From an uncultured Bacteroidota bacterium (lineage in GTDB: Bacteria; Bacteroidota; Bacteroidia; Chitinophagales; Chitinophagaceae), in contig CAIUZK010000264.1 of NCBI GenBank assembly GCA_903903635.1, forward strand, positions 1 to 62,271: DNA of 62,271 bases, given 5' to 3'. Positions 62,061-62,271 of this stretch are shown here, one piece after another (position 1 is the first letter of the stretch; the number at the start of each line of letters is the position of its first letter). Under the pieces are notes generated by a model that saw only the letters and a program-made list of their open reading frames with translations, had not been told where the DNA came from and ran no database searches. The translations under genes were made by a program, and so were the position numbers.

Positions 62061-62271
62061 TAGAAACGCCAGTTGCAAACTGGCTATATTTGCAGGACAC
62101 GAGTCCGCCACGCTTAAGGCTTTGCTACAGACTGCTATGTAGAAAAGAATAGTGCAGTATGTGAGAATAATATCACATAAAATTAAGTTTTCTGTTTGAT
62201 TTTGCAAAATTATCTCCGACTGCTATATGCGGTCAAACTAATGTATTAGAAGCCGCCAGTATTTGTATAAG

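Larger units (their letters stand above)
60965..62271. other. 1.3-kb region without a convincing gene
   Basis: No frame here has gene-like composition. The stretch contains a terminator, a GC-rich direct repeat around a hairpin (61007-61047), an array of short repeats and CCGG palindromes (61214-61321), a duplicated block of about 158 bp (61710-61868 and 61904-62060) and a small hairpin at 62068-62084 (GCCAGTT-GCA-AACTGGC). The right edge ends with AT-rich sequence that I cannot assign. It has the look of an intergenic repeat zone or a decayed mobile element. Confidence 0.55.

Noticed and set aside
61637-62100. Several short frames on both strands that look alike in the two copies of the 158-bp block.
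   Set aside because: Their similarity comes from the DNA duplication. About half of the base differences change amino acids, so there is no sign of selection for protein.
1-62271. tRNA, rRNA, tmRNA or riboswitch genes.
   Set aside because: Reading through the gaps I saw no TTCGAATCC-type T-arm pattern, rRNA-like sequence or recognisable riboswitch core. A covariance-model scan would be needed to exclude small RNAs.

Overview
The window looks like a chromosomal piece of a Bacteroidota bacterium, most like the Chitinophagaceae/Sphingobacteriales side of the phylum. This rests on cargo proteins with type IX secretion (T9SS) type A and type B C-terminal signals, a PorP/SprF-type protein, a GldL-like FKIQHWPG motif, lipoproteins with Bacteroidota-style lipoboxes, a GWxTD-domain protein, and promoter boxes that fit the TTTG / TAnnTTTG pattern. 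No rRNA, tRNA, CRISPR array, phage module or intact insertion sequence was seen.

Layout. 0.2-6.6 kb: a T9SS beta-propeller protein, then a MocR-type regulator divergent from a plus-strand run of EamA exporter, branched-chain aminotransferase, acetyltransferase and DUF1572/DinB protein, the last three joined by ATGA overlaps. 6.6-16 kb: a small lipoprotein and a giant minus-strand T9SS protein of about 2840 residues, made of two six-repeat NHL propellers and 25 Ig-like repeats, followed by a fragment resembling the start of a cytochrome-c peroxidase. 16-30 kb: housekeeping and envelope genes, including amino acid permease, WbqC-like protein, GWxTD protein, CDF metal transporter, pyrR-pyrB, a GldL-like membrane protein, a secreted esterase, an OmpA lipoprotein and an MgtC/DUF4010 protein.

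30-38.3 kb: a Tat-signal class V aminotransferase, a 5'-truncated dienelactone hydrolase, and a divergent module with a beta-CASP metallo-hydrolase, CoA-transferase and L,D-transpeptidase on the minus strand and a double universal stress protein plus patatin on the plus strand. 38.3-49.9 kb: a compact plus-strand surface operon of two large T9SS type B adhesins (PKD, Ig-like and SprB repeats), a PorP/SprF protein and a TPR/propeller/OmpA protein. The arrangement suggests the adhesins are exported by T9SS, held at the outer membrane by the PorP/SprF protein and linked to peptidoglycan through the OmpA protein.

50-61 kb: a GT-C-like membrane protein, yggS, panB, an NlpC/P60 hydrolase, pstS, and a TetR-TolC-HlyD-MFS efflux operon whose promoter is covered by three evenly spaced palindromes. 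61-62.3 kb: no convincing gene, but dense non-coding structure: a CCGG-palindrome/iteron-like array and a duplicated block of about 158 bp.

The most distinctive material is the Ig-like repeat family. I count 35 copies in three genes that use two different T9SS sorting signals. The repeats carry a near-invariant cysteine pair, whose first cysteine is missing only from the isolated copy and the last copy of the giant protein. The efflux operator array, the operator-like repeats at 38.6 kb and the 61-62 kb repeats also deserve attention. All functional calls are made by reading motifs; no database search was run.
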